From a virus: a stretch of DNA of 64,000 nt. Position 1 is the first letter of the stretch. Each line of letters starts with the position of its first letter. The notes below the pieces were generated by a model that was not told the origin of the DNA, searched no databases, and saw only the letters and a list, made by a program, of their open reading frames with translations. The position numbers and the translations under genes were made by a program. Below, one piece after another: positions 15,871-23,940 of this stretch. The DNA is taken from the IMG/VR virus record IMGVR_UViG_3300042542_003748, positions 1 to 64,000 of that record; one strand, written 5' to 3'.

Positions 15871-16314
15871 ATGGAAGACAAAATAAAAAAAACAGTATTC
15901 GAAGAGGCTAAGAAAAGAGGTTTAATGGTTGAGCAAGAAGAAAAAACTAACACTGATTTTGTGGAAATGATATCAATTTTGATGCACTCACAAACACAAG
16001 CACACACCTATCATCTACAAACAGAATCATATGCTGAACACAAAGCATTACAAAAATATTACGAAGGAATTGATGGTTTAGTTGATACAATTGTTGAAGC
16101 TTACCAAGGAAAATATGGGATTATAAAAGGATATAAAAACTTCCCGTTCAATGAATACAAAGGTAATGAAAATACAATAGGTTATTTCGAGAAACTTTGT
16201 GATAAAGTAACTCAGTTAAGAGATTGTTGTAAAGATAGTTGGTTACAGAATGAAATTGATAATGTTTGCACTTTGATTAATTCTACGCTTTACAAGTTAA
16301 AGTTCCTAAAATAA
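15871..16314 (+). CDS. Dps/ferritin-like phage protein (DUF5856-like)
   Basis: 147 residues. The stretch LMHSQTQAHTYHLQTESYAE, HKALQKYYEGIDGLVDTIVE followed by AYQGKYGII has the spacing of Dps/ferritin-like helices (His, then Glu on the next helix) and, from memory, matches the phage family DUF5856. Dps proteins bind iron and DNA in 12-mers. It sits alone under a late-type box, so it may be a virion or DNA-compaction protein. Iron ligands need structural modelling. Confidence 0.65.
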   Translation: MEDKIKKTVFEEAKKRGLMVEQEEKTNTDFVEMISILMHSQTQAHTYHLQTESYAEHKALQKYYEGIDGLVDTIVEAYQGKYGIIKGYKNFPFNEYKGNENTIGYFEKLCDKVTQLRDCCKDSWLQNEIDNVCTLINSTLYKLKFLK

Positions 16315-16338
16315 ATTTCCAATTTAACTAATTCTTTT

Positions 16339-16346
16339 TATATTTG
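16339..16346 (+). promoter_or_regulatory. Bacteroidota-type -7 element
   Basis: TATATTTG with a near-consensus TTTC 19 nt upstream; 23 bp before the ATG at 16370. Because the box runs into the GTG at 16346, that GTG is an unlikely start. Confidence 0.65.
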
Positions 16347-16369
16347 TGAAAGAACCAAACTTACACGAT

Positions 16370-16900
16370 ATGAAAAGAATTATTTATTTTATTCCCCTCC
16401 TTTTATTTATTCCATATCTAAAACCTAAAAAAGTTGTTGAAAAGAAGTTAACACCAACTGAACAATACATTGATAGGTTCAAAAAGGTTGCAGTTTACGA
16501 ACACAAGAAGTTTGGTATTCCCGCATCTGTTACTCTGGCTCAGGGTATATTGGAATCGAGGAGTGGTCAATCTGACCTAACCAAGAAAACCAACAATCAT
16601 TTTGGTATTAAGTGTTTTAGTGGATGTAATTATAAAAACTCCAAAAGGTTTGCTGATGATAAACCAACTGACAGGTTTAAGGTTTATGAAAGTAATTGGT
16701 ATAGTTTCCGTGACCATTCTCAGTTCCTGATGGGAAAGAGATATAAGAGATGTAGAGAGTGTGGGGATGATTGGAAATGTTGGGTTAGAAATCTTAAAAG
16801 GTGTGGATATGCAACATCGAATACATATACAAATACATTGACATCGATTATTAAAAAGTACAAGTTATATCAGTATGATAAAAAAAACCCTCAGGTGTGA
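16370..16900 (+). CDS. Secreted glucosaminidase (GH73, FlgJ-like)
   Basis: 176 residues. A signal/anchor segment (RIIYFIPLLLFIPYL) is followed by the glucosaminidase domain: YEHKKFGIPASVTLAQGILE with catalytic Glu in LAQGILESRSG, NNHFGIKCFSG, FRDHSQFLM and the ending GYATSNTYTNTLTSIIKKY. It cleaves N-acetylglucosaminyl bonds of peptidoglycan. Export suggests action from the periplasmic side. The terminator hairpin covers its last five codons. A paralog lies at 54125. Confidence 0.9.
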   Translation: MKRIIYFIPLLLFIPYLKPKKVVEKKLTPTEQYIDRFKKVAVYEHKKFGIPASVTLAQGILESRSGQSDLTKKTNNHFGIKCFSGCNYKNSKRFADDKPTDRFKVYESNWYSFRDHSQFLMGKRYKRCRECGDDWKCWVRNLKRCGYATSNTYTNTLTSIIKKYKLYQYDKKNPQV

Positions 16901-16910
16901 GGGTTTTGTA
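16883..16910. terminator. Bidirectional terminator overlapping a stop codon
   Basis: AAAACCCTCA / TGAGGGTTTT hairpin; the TGA stop of the glucosaminidase gene lies in the right arm. It serves both converging genes. Confidence 0.8.
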
Positions 16911-16913
16911 TTT

Positions 16914-17606
16914 TTAGAACTCAGTTCTTAATAAAGTGGCGACTAGTTGCATTTCATAGTCATAAACATTTATTGAAAGATAAATCATATTATCATTAAG
17001 ATTTATTTCAAATGAACCTGAAGAACCTGAATCAATTTCCCACCCTGGTAGTAAATTATGTAACATATCATAAAGAAAATCTTCAACTTTACCAAATCTA
17101 TCTAATGGAGCTCTTCCACTTCCACCACCACTAAAATCAATGTTGTTTTCAATATAACCACTATCACCACCACCATTGAAATATACATGACCAATTGAGT
17201 ATCCATTCTTTTTCATATATTCAATCAGACCTCTAAAATGAACATCACTTGGTATTTCATCACTACTACCATCCTCAGTTGAAGAACGGACATTTTCATA
17301 AACTTGTATTGTTAAATCTTTTTCAACACAATCAATTAAAAACTTAATTTCACCATAACCATCACAATCATCCATAGAATCTAAAGCTTCTTGACTTAAT
17401 TCATTTGCGATTCCTTTTAATAATGTTGAAATCTTTGGGTAACTATCTAAATCTGAACCACCTTCTTCATCATTAAAAGTTTTTACATCAAAATATAATT
17501 CACATCCTTCGATTGAACCCCATGCTGAAACTTTCTTTTTACCATATCCTCTTGCATACATTGAGAATACTTCTAAAACCTTTTTTTGTTCTTTTGTTAA
17601 TTCCAT
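16914..17606 (-). CDS. Acidic hypothetical protein with GGGDSG motif
   Basis: 230 residues, strongly acidic. Notable parts: VYFNGGGDSGYIENNIDFSG and GGGSGRAPLDRFGKVEDFLY, glycine-rich loops also known in an uncharacterised phage/plasmid family, and a C terminus of paired beta strands (NDNMIYLSINVYDYEMQL). No catalytic assignment. Its start follows one base after the stop of the upstream - strand gene, so the two form an operon. Confidence 0.6.
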   Translation of the reverse strand: MELTKEQKKVLEVFSMYARGYGKKKVSAWGSIEGCELYFDVKTFNDEEGGSDLDSYPKISTLLKGIANELSQEALDSMDDCDGYGEIKFLIDCVEKDLTIQVYENVRSSTEDGSSDEIPSDVHFRGLIEYMKKNGYSIGHVYFNGGGDSGYIENNIDFSGGGSGRAPLDRFGKVEDFLYDMLHNLLPGWEIDSGSSGSFEINLNDNMIYLSINVYDYEMQLVATLLRTEF

Positions 17607-17607
17607 T

Positions 17608-17958
17608 TTAATCGTCTATTTCTATATCTAGTACTCTTAGTATCCAGATTGGTTTATCTTTTTCAGTTAATGCTTTTAGGAACTCTCTTGCACTTGGTAT
17701 ATAATTATAACAATCTTCTTTCACATGCTGTTCTCCAACATATCTTGTATAAACAATCTTGTTATCGGAGTTTATAAATGTGGGGCCGAATATCTTTTCA
17801 CATTCAAATATTCCTTCACTATGATGTCTAAAAACTCTGTGGTCTGAGTGTCCAACCCATGCTTTGGTTTCATCGAACCAATTATGGATATGGATATAAT
17901 CTTCCCATTTCCCACCGAATTTCTTTACCGAAGATTTTGCATGTAATACTGGGTGCAT
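17608..17958 (-). CDS. DUF6915-like protein
   Basis: 116 residues: HPVLHAKSSVKKFGGKWEDY, IHNWFDETKAW, FRHHSEGIFECEKIFGPTF, VGEQHVKEDCYNYIPSA. This strongly resembles, from memory, a small conserved bacterial/phage family (DUF6915) with many invariant His. The His/Asp/Glu content suggests a metal site, but no activity is known. A palindromic late-type box lies between it and the divergent gene. Confidence 0.7.
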   Translation of the reverse strand: MHPVLHAKSSVKKFGGKWEDYIHIHNWFDETKAWVGHSDHRVFRHHSEGIFECEKIFGPTFINSDNKIVYTRYVGEQHVKEDCYNYIPSAREFLKALTEKDKPIWILRVLDIEIDD

Positions 17959-17966
17959 ATTGTTCT

Positions 17967-17982
17967 TATATAAATATTTATA
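17967..17982. promoter_or_regulatory. Divergent late-type box
   Basis: TATATAAATATTTATA is palindromic, so ATATTTATA can be read on both strands; it lies between divergent genes starting at 17958 (-) and 18000 (+). Confidence 0.55.
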
Positions 17983-17999
17983 ATGATATTAAATTAATT

Positions 18000-19025
18000 A
18001 TGAACCCTAAAGTAGAGAAAGTATTAAATAAAATCAACAACGAGGGAATTGAGTCAGTTTTACCATTCTTCAACGATAACTTTGAAAAACTATTGGATTA
18101 TTTGAAGTGGGGTGGTGCTATTGAAGAATTTAAATTGGGTGATACTGATTTGACAAATGATTATTATTTGTATCTGATTAATAATGGTTATGAAAAGAAA
18201 GCAATGGACGAAATCATTAGAGGTATGGGTAGTTTAAGTTACGATGGTAAAGATTATTATTATGAATTGAGATATTTGGATGATATGGGTGAATGGTTCA
18301 GTACTAGAGGTCGAGATTTCTCACCTCGTGATATAGCTGAAGGTGTATTCAAGGAAGATTATTGGGAACCATTTTATTTTTATAAAGGTGATATCAATCT
18401 TATGACCGAAGTTTATGATGACTTGACAGAAGAAAATAAGAAATATGTTAGAGATTATATTGTTGATAGATATGCTAATGTTCCATTTATAATTCCAAGT
18501 AGAAGAGTAAATGATATGATTGAAAGAATTGGAACTGAAAGTGAGAGTAGTGATTACGAGGGTGATTACGAAATAACCATCACTCAAGACAATGTTTTGG
18601 ATTTGTTCAGTGATGATGATATAATGAATTATCTATTCCAATATGATTTAAGTGAAACAGGTGATTATTTAACTAATATTTACACTAATAGTTATAACGA
18701 TGCTTATAGAGATGAATATTATGATAAAGTTTGGAATGAATTGAGAGGTGAGTTCATTGATATTGATGCTGAACCAATTGAGTTCAAGTTTAGAGATAGT
18801 TATTATACAAAACTCAAAGTAACTGATGTTTTACCAAGATTAATCAAACAATATGTAAATAATGCTCGATGTTATGATATAGATGGTTTGGGTGATTATT
18901 CGTATTTGATTAGAGAAGGTATTGGTTGTAATGCCTTTGAACCATTATCATTTAGAATCTCAGATTATCCTAGTTCGACTAGGGTAAGTGAAAATATAAA
19001 TGAAATATTAAAAAAGTATTTGTAG
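18000..19025 (+). CDS. Large acidic hypothetical protein
   Basis: 341 residues from the ATG at 18000; a longer frame back to 17859 is rejected because it would run through the divergent promoter and the neighbouring gene. Very rich in Asp, Tyr and Asn, with segments such as DDIMNYLFQYDLSETGDYL. No signal peptide, no known domain. Acidic repeats of Asp-Tyr may reflect a DNA-mimic or structural protein; this is only a guess. Confidence 0.65.
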   Translation: MNPKVEKVLNKINNEGIESVLPFFNDNFEKLLDYLKWGGAIEEFKLGDTDLTNDYYLYLINNGYEKKAMDEIIRGMGSLSYDGKDYYYELRYLDDMGEWFSTRGRDFSPRDIAEGVFKEDYWEPFYFYKGDINLMTEVYDDLTEENKKYVRDYIVDRYANVPFIIPSRRVNDMIERIGTESESSDYEGDYEITITQDNVLDLFSDDDIMNYLFQYDLSETGDYLTNIYTNSYNDAYRDEYYDKVWNELRGEFIDIDAEPIEFKFRDSYYTKLKVTDVLPRLIKQYVNNARCYDIDGLGDYSYLIREGIGCNAFEPLSFRISDYPSSTRVSENINEILKKYL

Positions 19026-19077
19026 TTGTCTATACAACTTTTTTATCCTATATTGTGACTAACTAATTTTAATTTAT

Positions 19078-20778
19078 ATGAAAAAAATATTATTGTTTAT
19101 TCTCTCTGTGTTATTCAGTGTTAATGTTTATACACAATCTTGTACATCCACCGTTTATTATGACAATATGGAAACCTTTACTTGGTTCGGTGATTGGTGG
19201 ACACCAGCTTTAACTACTGGTTTTTTTACGAATGCTTCAGTATCGGCAAATATTAGTGCTGTAATTTATGGTTCAGGTAATGGTACTTCAGCAATTGAAC
19301 AAGATTGGTATTCTCTACCTAATATTACCGGATTAAATCCCGCATATTCATATCAACTAAAGTTTAGATTAGCTTCTTATACCTTTTCTAATTCTACTGC
19401 AACAACTAGAGGATTAGATGTTGCAGATTATTTGAGTGTTCAAGTTTCAACAAATGGGGGTGTTTCTTATGTGACAGAATTAAGAATAACTGGTAACTCA
19501 AATGCTACTTGGCCATATACTTCAACAGGTACAATTACACATACAGCAAACGGAACATTCACAAACTCAGCAGCACCAACTGGTGATGTTTATCAGGCAC
19601 CAGCGGGAGCAACAACAACTGGCCCTTCCACAATTACTTTGAATCTACAACCAAACATCACTCAGGTTGCTGTGGATTTATATTGTCGTGCCAATTCAGC
19701 TGGTGAAGAGTTTTGGATTGATAATGTTGAACTTATCGAAATAATACCAACACCAACAATTACAATAAATGGTGTTAATAGTGTATGTGATGGTACACCA
19801 ACCACATTAACGGCATCAGGCGCTAATACTTATGTTTGGGATGGTGGTATATCTAATGGTGTTTCATTTACACCCACCTCAACAACATCATATTCTGTAA
19901 CTGGTACATACAATGGTATGATTAATGGTTTGGGTACGAGAAATACTTGTAGTTCAACCTCTTCAACTAATGTTGTGGTTAAACCAATACCAAATATACC
20001 AACATTAAATCCTGATACTACAATATGTCCAAGTGATTTTGCTGTGTTATATGGTTCATCAAATATTGGAACATTACAATGGTACGATGCTTCAACAAGT
20101 GGAACATTGTTAGGTACTGGATATAGTTATACAACATCGCCCTTACTTAATAATACACCATTTTATGCTGAGGCGGAACTGAATGGTTGTATTAGTTCAA
20201 GAGCAATGGTAAATGTTTTTGTTGACCCCAATTGTATATTACCAATTTACTTAGCAACCTTTGATGGTCACAATGAAGGTAGAGAAAATCATTTGTACTG
20301 GTTAACAGAACAAGAAATTAATAGTTCACACTTTGAAATAGAGAGAAGTAACAATGGATATGATTTTATTAAAATAGGTATTGTGGAAACTGACCCATCC
20401 AAAAGTTACAACTTTATAGATAACTCACCTTATAGTGGTTCAAATTATTATAGATTAAAAATGGTAGATTTAGATGAAACCTTTTCATATTCCTCAATCA
20501 TTTATTTAGAAACAAAAAACCAAATAGAATCCAAAGTTTATCCCAACCCATTTGAAGATTCATTAATTTATACTTACGAAAGTGAACAAAATGAAGAATT
20601 GGAGATACAAGTCATTAATATATTAGGACAGAAAGTATTTCAATATAATGTAAGTTGTCAAACTTGTGGAAATTATGTTTCGATTAATACCTCCAATATT
20701 CCATCAGGAAAATATACCATAAGGATAAAACACCTATCATCCTTACACGAGACAATCCAAACAATGATAAAGAAGTAA
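19078..20778 (+). CDS. Secreted T9SS cargo protein
   Basis: 566 residues. Signal peptide KKILLFILSVLFSVNVYTQS, a beta-sandwich region (about 25-220) with VDLYCRANSAGEEFWIDNVE, one Ig-like repeat (about 225-300, TPTTLTASGANTYVWDGG) and a second (about 305-385), then a type A type-IX sorting domain: VYPNPFEDSLIYTYE, INILGQKVF, NIPSGKYTIRI and a basic end. This is a host-type cell-surface or secreted protein; its presence here suggests gene capture or non-phage origin. Confidence 0.9.
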   Translation: MKKILLFILSVLFSVNVYTQSCTSTVYYDNMETFTWFGDWWTPALTTGFFTNASVSANISAVIYGSGNGTSAIEQDWYSLPNITGLNPAYSYQLKFRLASYTFSNSTATTRGLDVADYLSVQVSTNGGVSYVTELRITGNSNATWPYTSTGTITHTANGTFTNSAAPTGDVYQAPAGATTTGPSTITLNLQPNITQVAVDLYCRANSAGEEFWIDNVELIEIIPTPTITINGVNSVCDGTPTTLTASGANTYVWDGGISNGVSFTPTSTTSYSVTGTYNGMINGLGTRNTCSSTSSTNVVVKPIPNIPTLNPDTTICPSDFAVLYGSSNIGTLQWYDASTSGTLLGTGYSYTTSPLLNNTPFYAEAELNGCISSRAMVNVFVDPNCILPIYLATFDGHNEGRENHLYWLTEQEINSSHFEIERSNNGYDFIKIGIVETDPSKSYNFIDNSPYSGSNYYRLKMVDLDETFSYSSIIYLETKNQIESKVYPNPFEDSLIYTYESEQNEELEIQVINILGQKVFQYNVSCQTCGNYVSINTSNIPSGKYTIRIKHLSSLHETIQTMIKK

Positions 20779-20781
20779 ATT

Positions 20782-20815
20782 AAAAACCCCACCATTAAAA
20801 GTGGGGTTTATTTTT
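20782..20815. terminator. Bidirectional terminator
   Basis: AAACCCCACC / GTGGGGTTT hairpin flanked by A and T tracts between converging genes. Confidence 0.9.
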
Positions 20816-21485
20816 ACCATAATCTTATTTCTTTTTTATCGGGGGTGAAATATCTAATCTCACAAATAGTGTGCATATAAGTGTTGTCGAATAGAGTTGG
20901 TATTTTCGACCAAGTATAATCCATTAAACTGGTGAATAAAGTAAAACTAATATAATCGAAATAACTATCCCATTCTTTATAATAATCTAACCTATCCTTT
21001 AACCAATCATAACTTATATATTTGTTGGTTTCCTTATCAAATGGATTTTTACAGATTACACTAATAGTAAAATACAGTCCCTCACTATCCATCGTAGGAT
21101 AGACATCAAAAGCCTGAATATCCATAAGTAATTCTTTATAGTTAAATGTGGTTGATTTCTTTGCGTATTGTAAAAACTTATTTTCTTGTTCAGGTTTAAT
21201 ATAGATTGCTTGAGGTGTTTCTAACTTTTGTTTTTTATCAACTTCTTTGAAATAATCATTACTTGTCATTTTACTAAAATCGTGAGCCGCCTCCTCAACA
21301 TAACCTCTTAATGTATAACTTGAATATGAACTATCGTTTGGATTATCCATAGTCCAATATACTTTATCGCTATATTCGTCATATTCTGGTAATAATGTAA
21401 TATCACCCACTTGTAATGTTTTCTTACCACCTCTTAAAAACTTATAGAAGTATAACTTGATTGGTGAATCTATTTTCGGTGTCAT
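20814..21485 (-). CDS. Hypothetical protein
   Basis: 223 residues, mixed alpha/beta, Tyr-rich (TLLPEYDEYSDKVYWTMDNP). No recognised domain, signal or tag. A late-type box read on the - strand lies about 20 bp upstream of its start, and another faces the opposite way to the + gene at 21557. Confidence 0.6.
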   Translation of the reverse strand: MTPKIDSPIKLYFYKFLRGGKKTLQVGDITLLPEYDEYSDKVYWTMDNPNDSSYSSYTLRGYVEEAAHDFSKMTSNDYFKEVDKKQKLETPQAIYIKPEQENKFLQYAKKSTTFNYKELLMDIQAFDVYPTMDSEGLYFTISVICKNPFDKETNKYISYDWLKDRLDYYKEWDSYFDYISFTLFTSLMDYTWSKIPTLFDNTYMHTICEIRYFTPDKKEIRLW

Positions 21486-21502
21486 TTAATTTTTTCTTTA
21501 AC

Positions 21503-21512
21503 CATAAATATA
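21503..21512 (-). promoter_or_regulatory. tATATTTATG box
   Basis: On the - strand TATATTTATG, 17 bp before the start at 21485. Confidence 0.5.
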
Positions 21513-21524
21513 AGTGGATTAACT

Positions 21525-21535
21525 TAATATTTATA
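21525..21535 (+). promoter_or_regulatory. TAATATTTATA box
   Basis: 22 bp before the start at 21557; with the - strand box at 21503 it forms a divergent pair. Confidence 0.55.
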
Positions 21536-21556
21536 CAGATAGACAGAAACTTATTT

Positions 21557-23179
21557 ATGAAAAGAATACTACAAGAAAAGAAGATAATTGAGATACTGAA
21601 AGAATACAACAACAAGTATGGTGTATTGTTAGAAGCATCTAAACTCAAAATATTAACTGATAAAGTTGGTTTCAGTGAACCAATCGCAAAAATATTCGAT
21701 GAATTATGTGGCCCTTTAGCTATATGGATGGCCAACAAATTATACAAACATTATGTTCAAAGAACTAAGAGTTATAATGTGGAAGGTAATATGACTCCAC
21801 AAGAAATAAAAGAGTTTACTATTAGTGAAATTAATAAAATACATACACCAACATTAACTAGAATTATTATTCCAATGATGGATTATATCCGTGTTGGATT
21901 AAATGGAAACAAGTCATCACTTGAAGATGATAAATGGTCAGAGATTTTTGAAAAACAAAAACAATGGCATGATAGTTTAGGTGTAGGTGAGGGAAAAATC
22001 AACTATATTGAAAATGCTCCAATTTTAATTGATTTTAGGAATGAAGATGGTGAAGGTTTTTATTGGGCTGATTTGAATGTTAAAAACTCCCCTGAAGAAT
22101 GTGAAAGAATGGGTCATTGTGGAAGAAGTTCATATGGATATCTATATTCATTAAGGAGTGATAAAAAGTTACCAGGAGGAAAGTTTAAGATAAATAAAAG
22201 TCATGTTACAGCTTCAATTGGAACTGATGGAATATTATATCAAATGAAAGGGCCTAGAAATGAAAAACCAAAAGAAGAGTTTCACAAATATATACAACCA
22301 TTATTCTATCTTTTAGGTGGTGGAGGTGAAGAGGATGATTATTTAATCCAAGGTTTTGGAACTGAATATGCCGCACAACAAGATTTCAAACTTACAGATT
22401 TACCAAACCAAACAATAAGAGAACTTTATAGTAATAGACCTGAATTATTCAATACAAGAAGTTTACAAAGAAAATTAAGTGAGATGGGTATTGTTGAAGT
22501 TCAACCACTACAAACAACATTTACATTAGAAATAGACCCAAAAGATGTTGGTGATTATTTATCAGGTGACTATGTTTATAAAACTTATGGTAGTGCAAAA
22601 GACCAAAAAGTAAAAAGAGTGTATTTCTATGAAACAATAATGTCTGATGACGCTTGGGAAATGTGGGATAACTATGATGCAGATTGGAAATCCGCTTTAG
22701 AATATAATGTAGATTCAGAGAACGAAAAGAAAATTGAGGAAATCATCAATAGTATGATAGAAAAACAAGGTGGTGAAGTTGATGAAGATATGAGTTTGGT
22801 TGATAAGATTGAAGAATATGATGAAAACTATGATATAAGAAATGCTATTAGTAGTAGTATTAATGAAGTTGAAAGTAATGAATATGTCAAATACTTAAGA
22901 GATACCATCAAAGATGCCTTAAATGAACTTGGTAATGTATTTGAGTTTACTAATGATAATATCAAAATACAAGTTGATTTGAATGATTTTGGCTTTCCTG
23001 AAGATGAATTGGACGAATACTATGAAAATTGTTATGATGACCCAGCTTGTGTTTTTAGAGAATTGGTGAGTGAAGATAATATTGATTTACCAAAACCAAG
23101 TTTCGATGACAGATGGTATCCAAGTATTGATGAAGATGACTTCAATCAATATTTAAGTGACAGATTATACGATATATAA
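21557..23179 (+). CDS. Large protein with short tag-like start
   Basis: 540 residues from the ATG at 21557, chosen because the late-type box ends 21 bp before it and the start then reads MKRILQEKKIIEILKEYN, close to the C-type tags with an L5-Q6-E7 site-like end. Middle region (about 180-270): SPEECERMGHCGRSSYGYLY, HVTASIGTDGILYQMKGP; the Cys-rich EECERMGHCG block recalls PcfJ-like phage/plasmid proteins, weakly. The C-terminal third is extremely acidic. Function unknown. Confidence 0.6.
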   Translation: MKRILQEKKIIEILKEYNNKYGVLLEASKLKILTDKVGFSEPIAKIFDELCGPLAIWMANKLYKHYVQRTKSYNVEGNMTPQEIKEFTISEINKIHTPTLTRIIIPMMDYIRVGLNGNKSSLEDDKWSEIFEKQKQWHDSLGVGEGKINYIENAPILIDFRNEDGEGFYWADLNVKNSPEECERMGHCGRSSYGYLYSLRSDKKLPGGKFKINKSHVTASIGTDGILYQMKGPRNEKPKEEFHKYIQPLFYLLGGGGEEDDYLIQGFGTEYAAQQDFKLTDLPNQTIRELYSNRPELFNTRSLQRKLSEMGIVEVQPLQTTFTLEIDPKDVGDYLSGDYVYKTYGSAKDQKVKRVYFYETIMSDDAWEMWDNYDADWKSALEYNVDSENEKKIEEIINSMIEKQGGEVDEDMSLVDKIEEYDENYDIRNAISSSINEVESNEYVKYLRDTIKDALNELGNVFEFTNDNIKIQVDLNDFGFPEDELDEYYENCYDDPACVFRELVSEDNIDLPKPSFDDRWYPSIDEDDFNQYLSDRLYDI

Positions 23180-23214
23180 TTTTACTAAAATTAAAAAAAA
23201 TACGAATTGGTAAT

Positions 23215-23865
23215 ATGAGAACGAACTTAAATGAAAGTGTAAACCAAATGTTGAAAAATATGGGTTTAGAAACAATAACTGAAGCTCGTATGAGTAGACA
23301 AGCTGTAAGAGAAGTTGTAAGAGATATAATAAAGATATTAAAAAGAGGTGAAGAAGGTTCTTTTATATTACCTGAGAACCCCGATGAAGATTTTTATTCA
23401 TTTAATAACTACCCAGTTCAATTTAGTGTTGAATTACATTTAGTATTCAATCCTAATACTTTGAGGTTTATGACAAATGGAAGTTATAGTTTGGAAGATG
23501 ATGTTGTTGAAGTAAAAATAATAGTTAATCCAAATAAATTGGAAGGACAATTATATGAGATTATAGAAGAATTAAACAATCTTATTGCTCACGAATTGGA
23601 ACACGGATTACAAGAGTATCACGGGGAATTCAATTTAACTAGAAAAAAGAAAGAAAAAAAAGGTAAGAAATATTATATGTCACCTGAAGAATTGGGGGCA
23701 CAAATACAAGGATTTAGAAGAGTGTCAAAACTACAACAAACTCCATTTGAAGATGTTGTTAGAAAGTGGTTCAAAGACAATCGTGAGATTCATAATATGA
23801 ATCAAAAAGATGAAGAAAAAGTAATCCAAACCATATTAGATTACCACGAAGAAAAATACGGATAA
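23215..23865 (+). CDS. Predicted zinc metallopeptidase-like protein
   Basis: 216 residues. HELEH (His126, Glu127, His130) in LIAHELEHGLQEYHGEF is a gluzincin-like HExxH; a downstream SPEELGAQIQGF supplies a possible third ligand Glu. The C-terminal part of the protein at 31244 is a paralog (HEIEH, then EKDAYLQGF). The start (NLNESVNQMLKNMGLETITEA) is tag-like with I-T-E/A but matches no tag class closely. Substrate unknown; it follows the 21557 gene by 35 bp. Confidence 0.7.
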   Translation: MRTNLNESVNQMLKNMGLETITEARMSRQAVREVVRDIIKILKRGEEGSFILPENPDEDFYSFNNYPVQFSVELHLVFNPNTLRFMTNGSYSLEDDVVEVKIIVNPNKLEGQLYEIIEELNNLIAHELEHGLQEYHGEFNLTRKKKEKKGKKYYMSPEELGAQIQGFRRVSKLQQTPFEDVVRKWFKDNREIHNMNQKDEEKVIQTILDYHEEKYG

Positions 23866-23940
23866 AATTAACCAAAACTTAATGTAGATATATTGACAAT
23901 GTGAATTATAATTCCTATTTATGATTCGCAACAACATTAT

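Noticed and set aside
17859-17999. Longer start for the acidic protein at 18000
   Set aside because: It would run through the divergent late-type box and into the opposite-strand DUF6915-like gene; the ATG at 18000 follows the box cleanly.
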